A stretch of DNA of 39,219 nt from CAXBCP01 sp963974055 (GTDB lineage Bacteria; Pseudomonadota; Alphaproteobacteria; MPNO01; UBA830), in assembly GCA_963974055.1 (NCBI GenBank), contig CAXBCP010000040.1:1-39219 (forward strand), given 5' to 3'. A model generated the notes under the pieces. That model had not been told where the DNA came from. It did no database searches and saw nothing but the letters and a program-made list of their open reading frames with translations. Every line of letters begins with the position of its first letter. Within the stretch, counting starts at the first letter, position 1. The translations under genes were made by a program, and so were the position numbers. Below, one piece after another: positions 1 through 8,968 of the stretch.

Positions 1-982
1 CGTCCCCGTCCCCGTCTGTATCGTCCGCCTGCCCGTCTCCGTCCTGCGACACAGCCGGTTCGTCCGCAGCGACATCGTCACCATCGCCGAGCGCCTCGGG
101 GTCTTCGTCCTCGTCTGCGCCTTCGGCCTGGGCATCGTTATACATTTCGCCGCTATCGCCGATGATCGTGCCGGCGGCCCGCGTATCCAGCAGGCCCGAC
201 GCCTTCAATTCGTCGATACCCGGCAGGTCGGCCAGGGAATCGAGTCCGAATTCTTCCAGGAAGTCCGGGGTCGTGCCCCAGGTTGTGGGCCGGCCCGGAG
301 TCCGCCGCCGGCCGACCGGCTTGATCCAGCCGGCTTCCAGAAGAACGTCGAACGAGCCCTTGCTCACGGAAACCCCGCGGATTTCCTCCACTTCGGAGCG
401 CGTCACGGGCTGGTGATACGCGATGATCGCCAGGGATTCCACGGCGGCACGCGACGGCTTGCGGCTTACCTTGCGCTCTATCCGAAGATGGGGCGACAGA
501 TCCTCGGCCGTCCGCAGCGACCATTTCCCGGCGACGCGGGTCAGGTTGACACCGCGGTCGGCATAAAGTTTTCCGATATCTTCCAGGATGGCCCCGATAT
601 CGGTCCCTTCCGGCAACCGTTCGGCCAGAAAATCCGTGCTGACCGGTTCCGTCGCAGCGAACAGCAATGCTTCGACGATCCGCGTTTCCTGCACAAGGTC
701 GAGCATCGCATATTCAACGTCATCCGCAGCAACGTCGCCCGCATCGGCATCACCGGCGCCGGTTTCGTCGGCCTCGGCGTCTTCTGCAACAGGTTCCGAT
801 GGATCGACCACCTCGCCCTCCATGGCGTCGGATGACGTTTCGGCCGGTTCCGATACATCGCCGCCGCCGTCCTCCGGTTCGAACTCTCCGGCTGTCCTGT
901 CTTCGGTTCCGGAATGTTCCATCGTTTCCTCAGTCACTGTATCGCTTCTATCTTCAACCATGTCCTGGGCCAGCTCAACCAT
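1..982 (-). CDS. scpB: Segregation and condensation protein B (3'-truncated by window edge)
   Basis: ScpB is the winged-helix kleisin partner that joins ScpA and Smc in the condensin complex that organises and segregates the chromosome. The frame is open from ATG at 982 to the left edge (about 327 codons, no stop seen). The conserved core covers roughly residues 98-270: RIVEALLFA, then a winged-helix stretch with SRAAVESLAIIAYHQPVTR and a GRPTTWGTT-like segment. The core is flanked by an unusual acidic N-terminal extension of about 90 residues (Asp/Glu/Ala/Gly-rich) and an acidic tail still running at the edge. The start overlaps the end of scpA by 8 bp, indicating translational coupling; an in-frame ATG at 961 is an alternative start. 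Identity is firm from the core and from the scpA neighbour. The extensions are seen directly; their role is unknown. Confidence 0.93.
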   Translation of the reverse strand, partial: MVELAQDMVEDRSDTVTEETMEHSGTEDRTAGEFEPEDGGGDVSEPAETSSDAMEGEVVDPSEPVAEDAEADETGAGDADAGDVAADDVEYAMLDLVQETRIVEALLFAATEPVSTDFLAERLPEGTDIGAILEDIGKLYADRGVNLTRVAGKWSLRTAEDLSPHLRIERKVSRKPSRAAVESLAIIAYHQPVTRSEVEEIRGVSVSKGSFDVLLEAGWIKPVGRRRTPGRPTTWGTTPDFLEEFGLDSLADLPGIDELKASGLLDTRAAGTIIGDSGEMYNDAQAEGADEDEDPEALGDGDDVAADEPAVSQDGDGQADDTDGDGD

Positions 983-1760
983 TTGCAGCGGCCTCCTTCC
1001 CTTTGATAAAGATTGGTCCGAAGGCATTCGACTGGCGAATATTCGCTTTCCCTTCCTTGACCAGTTCGAGACTGGCCGCGAATGTCGACGCGACGGCGGA
1101 CCGCATCCGCACGCCCTCCATCAATTCCTGCGGCAGGAACGCGCTGATCGACGTCCAGTCGGCGACATTGCCGATAACGCCGCGCAACCGCTCGATCGCA
1201 TCGCTGAGCGAAAAGAGCTGGGACGCCTCGATCGTCAGCTGGGATGTCGTCGCCCGCCGCCGGTTATCGCCGTAGGCTTTCAGCAGGTCGTACAGCGACA
1301 CCTCGTAGACCGCTGTCTTCACCACTTCCATGCCTTCCGGCGCGCCGCGGCGAAACACGTCGCGTCCGAGCCGCGGCATAATCAGAAGCTTCTCGCCCGC
1401 CTGGCGCATGGAATCCAGCCGGCGTAGCTGAAATGTAAGCGCTTCGGCAAGTTCCGGGCCGGTCGCTTCCTCGTCCTCTTCCGTCGCGGGCAGCAACAGA
1501 CGGGACTTGAGATAGGCCAACCACGCCGCCATCACCAGGTAATCGGCCGCAATTTCAAGCCGGAGCTGCTTGGCCGCGGTGATAAACGCCAGGTATTGCT
1601 CGGCCAGTTTCAGGATAGACATCTTGCTGAGATCGACTTTCTGCTGGCGCGCAAGCGTCAAAAGGAGATCGATCGGCCCCTCGAACCCGTCGAGATCGAG
1701 GACCAGATCGTACATCTCCCGGACAGGTTCTTCTTCAAACGTATCGACTTGATCGGCCAT
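975..1760 (-). CDS. scpA: Segregation and condensation protein A
   Basis: ScpA is the kleisin subunit that bridges the Smc heads and binds ScpB. From ATG 1760 the protein is 261 residues. The family signature follows the short acidic leader: LDLDGFEGPIDLLLTLARQQ at about residues 20-40, then KVDLSKMSILKLAEQYLAFI, and a C-terminal winged-helix region near SISAFLPQELMEG. The frame extends upstream to a TTG at 1835, but that start has no ribosome-binding site and adds 25 residues unlike the family. ATG 1760 is preceded by GGGAG about 12 nt upstream, so I prefer it. The gene lies between nagZ (about 100 bp upstream) and scpB (8-bp overlap), the standard alphaproteobacterial order. Confidence 0.95.
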   Translation of the reverse strand: MADQVDTFEEEPVREMYDLVLDLDGFEGPIDLLLTLARQQKVDLSKMSILKLAEQYLAFITAAKQLRLEIAADYLVMAAWLAYLKSRLLLPATEEDEEATGPELAEALTFQLRRLDSMRQAGEKLLIMPRLGRDVFRRGAPEGMEVVKTAVYEVSLYDLLKAYGDNRRRATTSQLTIEASQLFSLSDAIERLRGVIGNVADWTSISAFLPQELMEGVRMRSAVASTFAASLELVKEGKANIRQSNAFGPIFIKGKEAAANG

Positions 1761-1859
1761 GCGATCCGCAATCTCCCGCAGTTCAATACTGCTCTGCAAA
1801 CGGTGAAGTATAAGGTTCGAAGCCGGTCTGGCCAACGCGAAGGACGTCGAATTCCGCGG

Positions 1860-2891
1860 TCACGCCGCCGTCAGAAACGCAGAAATCCGCTGTTTTGCGG
1901 CTTCGCGGTCCAACGGTAACGAATCGCCCTTCCCGGGCCGGGCGGCGTCCAGACGTGCCGCCGAGTCGCTGCGCAGCTGCGGACAGTTTTGCGCGATCGA
2001 CGCCATGTCGTCGAAATTGCCGTCGCAATGCAGCGCTACGTCGCATCCCGCCGCCAGGACCGACCGAACACGTTCGTCTATCGGGCCTGTCAGCGCCTTC
2101 ATGCAGACGTCGTCGGAAAACAGCAAACCCTGAAAACCGATGGCATCCCGGATCACACCCTGGACGACGCCCGGCGACGAACTGCCGGGACTGTTCCCGT
2201 CAATTGCGCCGTAGACGATATGCGCCGTCATCCCTGCAGGCGCATCGCTGAGCGCCCGGAACGGCACGAAATCGCTGGCCGTCAGGACATCGAGCGGCGT
2301 GTCGACGCGCGGCAGTTCCTGATGGCTGTCGGCAATCGCCCGTCCATGGCCGGGGATATGTTTGATGACCGGAATCACCCCGCCCTGCATCAACCCGTCG
2401 CAAACCGCCCGTCCAAGTCTGGAAATGATGTCCGGGTCGTCGGAAAACGCACGGTCGCCGATAATTTCATGGCCGTCCGGCGCCGGAAGGTCGAGAACCG
2501 GCGCGCAATTCACGTCAATACCGAGCGCGGTAAGATCGTCGGCGATCAGGCGGTAGTTCAGCGCCAGGCAGGCAACCGCCTCTTCTGGCTTTGCCGCCGC
2601 TTTCGCGCCGAACGGACGCATGGCCGGGTAATCCGGCCAGTGCGGCGGGCGCAATCGCCGTACCCGACCGCCTTCCTGGTCTATCATGACGATCGCGTCG
2701 TCCCGGCCGACGGCCGCACGAAGGTCTTCGGTCAGGCGCCTGACCTGGTCCGGATCGGCAATGTTCCGCGCGAACAGGATAAAACCCAGCGGATCGGCGT
2801 CCCGGAAAAGACCGCGTTCCCTGTCGGAAAGAACCTCCCCCGCGCAGCCGAAGACGACGGCGGCGGGCGGCCGCGGGTCAGCGTTTGACAA
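1860..2891 (-). CDS. nagZ: Beta-N-acetylhexosaminidase (family 3 glycosidase)
   Basis: NagZ removes N-acetylglucosamine from muropeptides in the cytoplasm during cell-wall recycling. The 343-residue protein has the usual single TIM-barrel domain. The family-3 signature KHIPGHGRAIADSH (about residues 177-190) carries the catalytic His/Asp loop, and FSDD near residue 260 carries the nucleophile region. FILFARNI and IDQEGGRVRRL near residues 38-80 are also typical. The start is TTG at 2891, because no ATG or GTG precedes the conserved AAVVFGCAG strand; it overlaps the SPOR gene stop by 14 bp. It sits in the operon argS-SPOR-nagZ-scpA-scpB, where the upstream SPOR protein is also linked to the cell wall. 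Confidence 0.94.
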   Translation of the reverse strand: MSNADPRPPAAVVFGCAGEVLSDRERGLFRDADPLGFILFARNIADPDQVRRLTEDLRAAVGRDDAIVMIDQEGGRVRRLRPPHWPDYPAMRPFGAKAAAKPEEAVACLALNYRLIADDLTALGIDVNCAPVLDLPAPDGHEIIGDRAFSDDPDIISRLGRAVCDGLMQGGVIPVIKHIPGHGRAIADSHQELPRVDTPLDVLTASDFVPFRALSDAPAGMTAHIVYGAIDGNSPGSSSPGVVQGVIRDAIGFQGLLFSDDVCMKALTGPIDERVRSVLAAGCDVALHCDGNFDDMASIAQNCPQLRSDSAARLDAARPGKGDSLPLDREAAKQRISAFLTAA

Positions 2892-3783
2892 CGATACAGC
2901 TCTGCTTCCGCTTTTTGAGACTGTCGCAGAGCGCGGCTGCCTGTGTATTCGAACTCAAAGGACCGGCCTGCATCCGATAATAGGTACCCCGGCCGCCGCT
3001 CAGGGTGATCGTCTCGATGCTGAGCGACAACTTGCCGAGCAGGTCCGAATGCCGTTTTTTAAGCGCGTCCCAGCTTTTCCGGACCGCGGGCCTGCTTCGC
3101 AGGGCGGAGATCTGGATCCGGTAGCTGCCGGCGGATGCCGTCCTCGCAGCCGGCTTCGGGACGGCTTTCGGGATCGGTTTGACTGCCGGTTTCGGCACCG
3201 GGGCTTTTGCTGCCAATGGTTTCGGCGCCGGTTCGGTCTTCGCGGATTTCGCAGCCGGCGGCGGCTCGGGCGCCTTGGGTGGCGTTACCGGAAGTTCCTT
3301 GACCACCTTGGGCGCGGCAACCGCGGGCGGCGCCTCGATCGCCACCGACGACGATGCGTCGGGTGCGGCTGTTCCGGCGGACGGTGACACCCCGTTAAGG
3401 TCCGCCTCGACCGGCAATGGCGGTGGCGGCGTCATGGGCTTTTCAGGCACCGGCAGCAAGCGCTCTACCCTGCCTTCCGGTTTTTCGGTCTCGAGACGGC
3501 TGAAAACCTCCTTGTCGCGATTGGGCACCTTCATGCCGCCCGGGCTGTCGGGCCGGACCTTGGTCGGCCCTTCCTGCGCCTGGATCACCGGCGGCACCTT
3601 GCTCGTGCCGTCTTCCCGCCCCTTGTTATAGGCGTAGACAAGAACCACACCGAAACCGAGAACGGCCGCGACCGCGACCAGTCCTGTCATGATGCGGCGG
3701 CCGCGCCGGCCATAGCGTTCCGGCTCCGCATATTCCGGGGGGACAATCCGGTCTTCTTCGTCCGGTCTGAATTCATCTGCCAT
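2878..3783 (-). CDS. SPOR-domain membrane protein
   Basis: This is a bitopic inner-membrane protein with a periplasmic SPOR domain, a fold that binds denuded peptidoglycan at division sites. The 301 residues divide into a charged cytoplasmic N-terminus (1-30, ending in RRGRR), one membrane helix (about 32-52), a long Pro/Ala/Lys-rich linker (about 60-215, with PKP and PEPP repeats), and a C-terminal SPOR domain (about 220-301: YRIQISALRSRP, then YYRMQAGPL and a Cys pair in the last 20 residues). The ATG overlaps the argS stop as TAATG, so translation is coupled. This position between argS and nagZ is conserved in alphaproteobacteria. The precise role (division-site remodelling) is inferred from the fold. 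Confidence 0.9.
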   Translation of the reverse strand: MADEFRPDEEDRIVPPEYAEPERYGRRGRRIMTGLVAVAAVLGFGVVLVYAYNKGREDGTSKVPPVIQAQEGPTKVRPDSPGGMKVPNRDKEVFSRLETEKPEGRVERLLPVPEKPMTPPPPLPVEADLNGVSPSAGTAAPDASSSVAIEAPPAVAAPKVVKELPVTPPKAPEPPPAAKSAKTEPAPKPLAAKAPVPKPAVKPIPKAVPKPAARTASAGSYRIQISALRSRPAVRKSWDALKKRHSDLLGKLSLSIETITLSGGRGTYYRMQAGPLSSNTQAAALCDSLKKRKQSCIVVKR

Positions 3784-5537
3784 TAGCGCATCTCCTCAAC
3801 AGGTTGCACGCCCATCACCGCCAAACCCGACGCAATCACGATCGCCAGCGCCCGCACAAGGGCAAGCCGGCTTCTGGTCAGGGCATCGTCGTCGGCGATA
3901 ATAAAACGAAGCGACACGTCGTCGTTTCCTTTGTTCCAGAGCCCGTGAAATTCTGCGGCCAGGTCGTTCAGGTAATACGCAATCCGGTGCGGTTCGCGCG
4001 CCTGCGCCGCCGATTCCACAAGCCGCGGCCAGCCCGCGAGCATCCTGATCAGCGCCAACTCCGCTTCGTCAGCCAATAACGACATATCAGCTTCCGCGAG
4101 GCTCGAATCGTCAACTGAATCAACGCTTCCCGCCTCCAGGGCATTCCGGATCACCGAGCATGCCCGGGCATGAGCATACTGAACATAGAAGACGGGATTG
4201 TCGCGGGACTGGTCCAGCACCTTTTTCAGGTCGAAATCGAGCGATACCTCGTTGCCGCGGGTCAGCATCATGAACCGAACGGCATCCTTGCCGACCTGGT
4301 CGACGACTTCACGCAACGTCACGAAGGTCCCGGCGCGCTTGGACATCCGCACGGGCTCGCCGTCTTCGAACAGGTTCACAAGGTTGCAGATGCGCACGTC
4401 CAGGACACCCTTTCCGTCCGTCGTCGCCTTCACCGCTGCCTGCATCCGCTTGATATAGCCCTTGTGGTCGGCGCCCCAGACATCGACCATTTCGGCAAAA
4501 CCGCGCTGGAACTTGTCGAGGTGATAGGCGACATCGGCCGCGAAATAGGTCCAGCTCCCGTCGGATTTCTTGAGCGGACGGTCGACATCGTCGCCGAACT
4601 GTGTCGAGCGGAACAGATATTGTTCGCGTTCTTCCCAGTCTTCCGCCTTTTGGCCCTTTGGAGGCTCCAGCGTTCCCCAGTAAACCAGATCGCGACCTTC
4701 AAGAACGGCGATAACATCGGCAATCCTGCCCTCGTCGTGAAGCGTCCGTTCCGACCGGAACAGCTTGTGCACGATCCCGAGCGCCGCAAGGTCCTCCCGG
4801 ATCAGTCCCATCATCGCATCGATCGTGAAATCCCGGACCGCGGGCAGCCATTCGTCCTCCGCGCCGGACAGCCACTTGTCGCCATCGCGTTCGGCCAGGG
4901 CCTTGCCGACACCGACAAGATAGTCGCCGGGGTAGAGCCCGTCCGGTATCTCCCCGATATCCTCCCCCAGCGCTTCCCGATAGCGCAGATGGGCGGACCG
5001 GGCCAGGACATCGACCTGGGCGCCGGCGTCGTTGATGTAATACTCCCGCGTGACCTCATAGCCGATCTTGGCGAGCATCGATGCCAGCACGTCGCCGATC
5101 ACGGCGCCGCGGGCGTGCCCGACATGCATCGGCCCGGTCGGATTGGCCGACACGTACTCGATATTGATCTGTTTTCCCGCGCCGGCGGTACTGTCGCCGT
5201 AGGCAATACCGGTTTTCAGGATTTCGACGACCTGATTTTGCCAGAACGCGCCGTCAAGGCGCAGATTCACGAACCCCGGCCCCGCGACGTCGACACCGGC
5301 GACCCCGGGGACGCCGGACAGGCGCGACGAAATGGTATCGGCAAGGTCCCGCGGCTTCATCCCGGCCGGTTTCGCAAGCACCATGGCGACATTGGTCGAG
5401 ATATCGCCATGCGACGCATCGCGCGGCGGCTCAACGGAAATCCGGTCGAGCGGCAGGTCCGCCGGCAGATCGCCGGACGCCGAAAGGTCCGTGACGATTT
5501 TTTCGATCGTATCGCGGTAGGTATTGAAAACGTTCAT
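3783..5537 (-). CDS. argS: Arginyl-tRNA synthetase
   Basis: ArgS charges tRNA-Arg with arginine. The 584-residue class I synthetase has the N-terminal Add-1 domain (about 1-110), the HIGH-type motif in NPTGPMHVGHARGA near residues 132-145, the KMSKS-equivalent RMSKRAG near residue 400, and a C-terminal anticodon-binding helical domain (DALRF-type segment KDAVRFMMLTRG onward, ending in GVQPVEEMR). Length and domain order match the bacterial family. ATG 5537 overlaps the dgt stop by 4 bp (ATGA) and the stop overlaps the SPOR gene start, so the three genes are co-translated. Identity is firm. Confidence 0.98.
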   Translation of the reverse strand: MNVFNTYRDTIEKIVTDLSASGDLPADLPLDRISVEPPRDASHGDISTNVAMVLAKPAGMKPRDLADTISSRLSGVPGVAGVDVAGPGFVNLRLDGAFWQNQVVEILKTGIAYGDSTAGAGKQINIEYVSANPTGPMHVGHARGAVIGDVLASMLAKIGYEVTREYYINDAGAQVDVLARSAHLRYREALGEDIGEIPDGLYPGDYLVGVGKALAERDGDKWLSGAEDEWLPAVRDFTIDAMMGLIREDLAALGIVHKLFRSERTLHDEGRIADVIAVLEGRDLVYWGTLEPPKGQKAEDWEEREQYLFRSTQFGDDVDRPLKKSDGSWTYFAADVAYHLDKFQRGFAEMVDVWGADHKGYIKRMQAAVKATTDGKGVLDVRICNLVNLFEDGEPVRMSKRAGTFVTLREVVDQVGKDAVRFMMLTRGNEVSLDFDLKKVLDQSRDNPVFYVQYAHARACSVIRNALEAGSVDSVDDSSLAEADMSLLADEAELALIRMLAGWPRLVESAAQAREPHRIAYYLNDLAAEFHGLWNKGNDDVSLRFIIADDDALTRSRLALVRALAIVIASGLAVMGVQPVEEMR

Positions 5538-6688
5538 CTATTCTCTTCGTAAAGGTCATATAGGCGCCGGTGTTCGTCCAGCGCAAAGCGGTCGGTCATG
5601 CCGGCGATATAGTCGGCGACATGCCGCGCCCGCAGGGTGCGGTCCCGCTGTTCGGCGCCGATGCGCCATTCCGCCGGCAGACATTCGGGCTCGTCGACAT
5701 ACAGTGTGAACAGGTCGGCGACCACGCGGCGCGCCTTGCTGGTCATCCGGTTCACCCTGTAGTGGCGATACATGCGCTCAAACAGGAATTCCTTCAAGGC
5801 TTTGTTGTCCCGGTCGAGCGGTTCCGAAAAGCCGACAAGCGGCGCCCCGAAACTGCGCACGTCATCGGCCGATTTCGGGGCCGCATCCCCCAGTCGGCCC
5901 GACGTTTCGGCCAGCAGGTCGTTGACCATGGTGTTGATCAGGCGGCGGCCGGTTTCATGGATCAAACGCGACTTTTCGAGGTCGGGATAGCGCGACTGCA
6001 CGTCGCGGATGATCGGCCCCAGGATCGGCACGTCGATAAGGTCCGCGACCTCGAACAGACCGGCCCGCAACCCGTCATCGACATCGTGGGAATGATAGGC
6101 GATATCGTCCGACATTGCCGCGACCTGAGCCTCGACGCCCGGCCAGGTATGAAGCGCGAGATCGTGTTTCTGGGTGTATTCGTTCAACGCCCAGGGCTGC
6201 TCCCCGCTGAGCGGGCCGTTATGCTTTGCAATGCCCTCCAGCGTTTCCCAGGTCAGGTTGAGACCGTCGAATTCCGCGTAGCGCGCTTCGAGCGACGTGA
6301 TGATGCGCAGGGTCTGGCCATTGTGATCGAATCCGCCATGGGGCGTCATCATCTCGTCGAGCGCTTCTTCGCCGGCATGGCCGAAAGGCGTGTGGCCGAG
6401 ATCGTGCGCCAGCGCCAGCGCTTCGGCGAGGTCTTCGTCCAGCCGAAGCGACCGGGCGAGCGACCGCGCGATCTGCGCCACTTCGAGGCTGTGGGTCAGC
6501 CGGGTCCGGTAATAATCGCCCTCGTGATAGACGAACACCTGGGTTTTATGTTTCAGGCGGCGAAACGCCCCCGAATGAATGACCCGGTCGCGGTCGCGCT
6601 GATAGACCGACCGGGTCGGGCTTTCGGCCTCGGGGTGTACGCGGCCCTGAGACGTCTCCGGGTCGCAGGCATAGGGCGCTCTGGTCAT
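5534..6688 (-). CDS. dgt: Deoxyguanosinetriphosphate triphosphohydrolase-like protein (HD domain)
   Basis: dNTP triphosphohydrolases cleave dNTPs to nucleoside and triphosphate and help balance dNTP pools. The protein shows the HD-domain metal motif: TRLTHSLEVAQIARSLAR, then ALAHDLGHTPFGHAGE, and a later MSDDIAYHSHDVDDGL. The N-terminal SVYQRDRDRVIHSGAFRRLKHKTQVF block is typical of the Dgt family. I start at ATG 6688 (384 residues), the usual family length. The open frame reaches 6808, but its first 40 residues are Arg-rich, unlike the family, and would overlap the divergent phosphoesterase gene. The stop overlaps argS (ATGA). Alphaproteobacterial members are often annotated dgt-like because nucleotide preference varies, and that is unresolved here. 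Confidence 0.93.
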   Translation of the reverse strand: MTRAPYACDPETSQGRVHPEAESPTRSVYQRDRDRVIHSGAFRRLKHKTQVFVYHEGDYYRTRLTHSLEVAQIARSLARSLRLDEDLAEALALAHDLGHTPFGHAGEEALDEMMTPHGGFDHNGQTLRIITSLEARYAEFDGLNLTWETLEGIAKHNGPLSGEQPWALNEYTQKHDLALHTWPGVEAQVAAMSDDIAYHSHDVDDGLRAGLFEVADLIDVPILGPIIRDVQSRYPDLEKSRLIHETGRRLINTMVNDLLAETSGRLGDAAPKSADDVRSFGAPLVGFSEPLDRDNKALKEFLFERMYRHYRVNRMTSKARRVVADLFTLYVDEPECLPAEWRIGAEQRDRTLRARHVADYIAGMTDRFALDEHRRLYDLYEENR

Positions 6689-6806
6689 CTGGGCAGCTCT
6701 GATCCGTCGGGGAGGTTCATGCGGCCAAACTAGACCCGGCCCTGCGCGCCCGCAACGGAATCGGTAGCGCTTTGCGAATTTCCAAAGCAATGCCATTGTC
6801 GCAGTC

Positions 6807-7658
6807 ATGCGGTTTATTCATCTGACCGATACCCATCTGACGGCGACGGGTCGGACGCTTTACGGCATCGATCCGGCAGAACGCCTACGCAGGGCCGTCC
6901 GGGATATCAACGCCCGGTTCAACGACGCGGATTTCTTGATCGTCACCGGCGATCTCGCACATCGCGGCGAGCCCGAAGCCTATCGCCTCCTGCAGGCGAT
7001 ACTCGGGACCCTGACTATCCCTGTCTATCTCGGGATCGGAAACCACGATCGGAGGGCGCCGTTCATCCGGCAGTTTCCCGATACCGCGACCGACGCGCAG
7101 GGTTTCGTGCAATATGTATTCACCGCCGCCGGCCATGATTTCATCATGCTGGATTCGGTCGACGAAGGGAGCCCTTCAGGTATTCTCAGCACCGAACGCG
7201 TTGCCTGGCTCCGCGACACGCTCGCCGCCCGCCGGGATCGCGGCACATTCCTGTTTCTCCACCATGCCCCCGTTCCCCTGGGAATCCCCGACCTGGACGA
7301 CATCGGCCTTCGCAACGCGGCGGAACTGGGCGATATTCTCCAACAGGCGGATCATGTGAAACACCTGTTTTTCGGCCATGTTCACCGCCCGGCAAGTGGG
7401 GTCTGGCGCGGCATTCCGTTTTCCACGCAACGATCCCTTGTCAATCAGAGTGCGCTGAACACCCGACGCGACGGCGGCATTCTCGACAATCTGGAACCGC
7501 CCGCCTATTCGGTCGTGACCGTTTCGGAAACCGGTGATATCGTCGTCAACCTGCACGAATTTATGGACGAAAGTCCGCATTTCTATATCTCCGGGGCGCA
7601 CGCCATAGCCGAAGAGGAGAATCCACGGAGCGTTGACGGAACCTTTACGCGGTCCTAA
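6807..7658 (+). CDS. Calcineurin-like metallophosphoesterase (cyclic-nucleotide phosphodiesterase type)
   Basis: This is a dinuclear-metal phosphodiesterase of the CpdA/GpdQ group, 283 residues. All five metal-binding blocks are visible in order: DTH at 8-10, GDLAHRG near 47-53, GNHD near 77-80, HH near 152-153 and GHVHRP near 194-199. This spacing matches class III cyclic-nucleotide phosphodiesterases, which hydrolyse 3',5'-cAMP; glycerophosphodiesters are an alternative substrate that sequence alone cannot exclude. There is no signal peptide, so the enzyme is cytoplasmic. It is divergent from dgt with about 118 bp between the preferred starts, and lies 33 bp upstream of erpA, with which it may be co-transcribed. 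Confidence 0.88.
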   Translation: MRFIHLTDTHLTATGRTLYGIDPAERLRRAVRDINARFNDADFLIVTGDLAHRGEPEAYRLLQAILGTLTIPVYLGIGNHDRRAPFIRQFPDTATDAQGFVQYVFTAAGHDFIMLDSVDEGSPSGILSTERVAWLRDTLAARRDRGTFLFLHHAPVPLGIPDLDDIGLRNAAELGDILQQADHVKHLFFGHVHRPASGVWRGIPFSTQRSLVNQSALNTRRDGGILDNLEPPAYSVVTVSETGDIVVNLHEFMDESPHFYISGAHAIAEEENPRSVDGTFTRS

Positions 7659-7691
7659 ATACGATAGGACCAGATCACGGAAGCAAATACG

Positions 7692-8051
7692 ATGCCCGAC
7701 GGACAGATCGAACCCACTGAAAAAGTCGTGACCCTCAGCGATTCCGCCGTGGAACGACTCAAGGTGCTTGGCGGCGAGCAGGAACACGCCGGGCTGATGC
7801 TGCGCGTCGCCGTCGGCGGCGGCGGATGTTCCGGTTTCCAGTACAGCTTCACGTTCGATGACCAGATTAACGACGATGACAAAGTCATTGAAAAAAATGG
7901 CGTTTCGGTCGTTATCGACGACATGTCCTGGGACTACCTCGCCGGCTCCGAGATCAGCTACAAGCAGGAACTGATCGGCGCCTATTTCGCCATCGAGAAC
8001 CCGAATGCCGCGTCGACCTGCGGCTGCGGGACCTCCTTCGCACTTCTCTGA
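7692..8051 (+). CDS. erpA: A-type iron-sulfur cluster insertion protein ErpA
   Basis: ErpA-type A-type carriers receive Fe-S clusters from the assembly scaffold and pass them to apo-enzymes. The 119-residue protein has the three invariant cysteines: C46 in GGGGCSGFQY, and C110 and C112 in the CGCGTSF tail. The N-terminal VTLSDSAVERL is also family-typical. GGAAG lies about 9 nt before the ATG. It could be labelled IscA/ErpA more generally; the absence of other isc/suf genes nearby and the tail sequence favour ErpA. A possible client in the same window is the Fe-S dehydratase IlvD. Confidence 0.94.
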   Translation: MPDGQIEPTEKVVTLSDSAVERLKVLGGEQEHAGLMLRVAVGGGGCSGFQYSFTFDDQINDDDKVIEKNGVSVVIDDMSWDYLAGSEISYKQELIGAYFAIENPNAASTCGCGTSFALL

Positions 8052-8197
8052 ATACCGCTCCGCCGGAACGACAGGCTGAAACGACGCCCGGTATCGCCGC
8101 AGCGGGCGCTTCATGCGATTCCCACGGCGGAGTTTCATTGGTCACCGGATAACGCTACAAATCCGGGCAGCAACCAATCAACGGGCGGGACCGCATT

Positions 8198-8968
8198 TTG
8201 ACCATCATCGCAACTTGGAACGTCAACTCCGTCCGCGCCCGCCTGCCCCGCGTCCTCGAATGGCTGGATGAATTCAAGCCGGATGTCGCGCTGCTCCAGG
8301 AACTGAAAGCAACCGACGAAACCTTCCCGAGGATGGAAATAGAGGACCGCGGCTACAATATCGAGATCCACGGCCAGAAAAACTTCAACGGTGTCGGTAT
8401 CCTGTCGAAATCCCCGATCGAGGACGTCACCCGCGGCCTGCCCAATAACGAGGACGACGATCAGGCGCGGTATATCGAGGGCTTCACCGCCGGCCTGCGG
8501 GTCGCCTCGATCTACCTGCCCAACGGCAACCCGGCGCCCGGCGACAAATACGACTACAAGCTGCGCTGGATGGAATGCCTGTGCGATCACATGAAGGAGC
8601 GCCTGACGCTGGACGAGGCCATCGTCTTCGGCGGCGACTATAACATCGTGCCGACCGACGACGACGTTCACGACCCCGAGGGCTGGGCCGACGATGCGCT
8701 TTGTCTTCCCGACAGCCGGAACCGGTTTCGCCGGATGCTGTATCTCGGCCTGACGGACGCCTACCGGGTGTTTCACCAGGAGCCGCACAAATACAGCTTC
8801 TGGGACTACCAGCGCGGCGCCTGGCAAAAGGATTTCGGCGTCCGCATCGACCATCTGCTCCTGTCACCGCAGGCCGCCGACCGGCTCAAGGACTGCGATA
8901 TCGACCGCACCCCGCGCGGCAAGGAAAAAGCGTCCGACCACACCCCCGTCTGGTGCGAAATCGAATGA
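8198..8968 (+). CDS. xth: Exodeoxyribonuclease III
   Basis: This is the AP endonuclease / 3'-5' exonuclease of base-excision repair, 256 residues. Landmarks include the N-terminal IIATWNVNSVRARLPRVLEW, LQELKATDETFP (metal-binding Glu), GGDYNIVP, a WDYQRGAW-type segment (SFWDYQRGAWQKDFGVRIDHLL) and the C-terminal KASDHTPVW with the catalytic Asp-His. The start is TTG at 8198: the conserved protein begins exactly there and GGCGGGA lies just upstream; no ATG fits. The stop overlaps the next small gene (ATGA). The 146-bp gap from erpA holds an imperfect inverted repeat (CTCCGCCG at 8058-8065, CGGCGGAG at 8125-8132) of unknown role. Confidence 0.95.
   Translation: MTIIATWNVNSVRARLPRVLEWLDEFKPDVALLQELKATDETFPRMEIEDRGYNIEIHGQKNFNGVGILSKSPIEDVTRGLPNNEDDDQARYIEGFTAGLRVASIYLPNGNPAPGDKYDYKLRWMECLCDHMKERLTLDEAIVFGGDYNIVPTDDDVHDPEGWADDALCLPDSRNRFRRMLYLGLTDAYRVFHQEPHKYSFWDYQRGAWQKDFGVRIDHLLLSPQAADRLKDCDIDRTPRGKEKASDHTPVWCEIE

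Noticed and set aside
4170..5552. Long plus-strand frame of 460 codons opposite argS
   Set aside because: It is an antisense shadow created by high GC; argS on the other strand has all synthetase motifs and the antisense product has no recognisable domain.
6689..6808. Upstream extension of dgt
   Set aside because: Adds 40 Arg-rich residues not typical of the family and would overlap the divergent phosphoesterase start.
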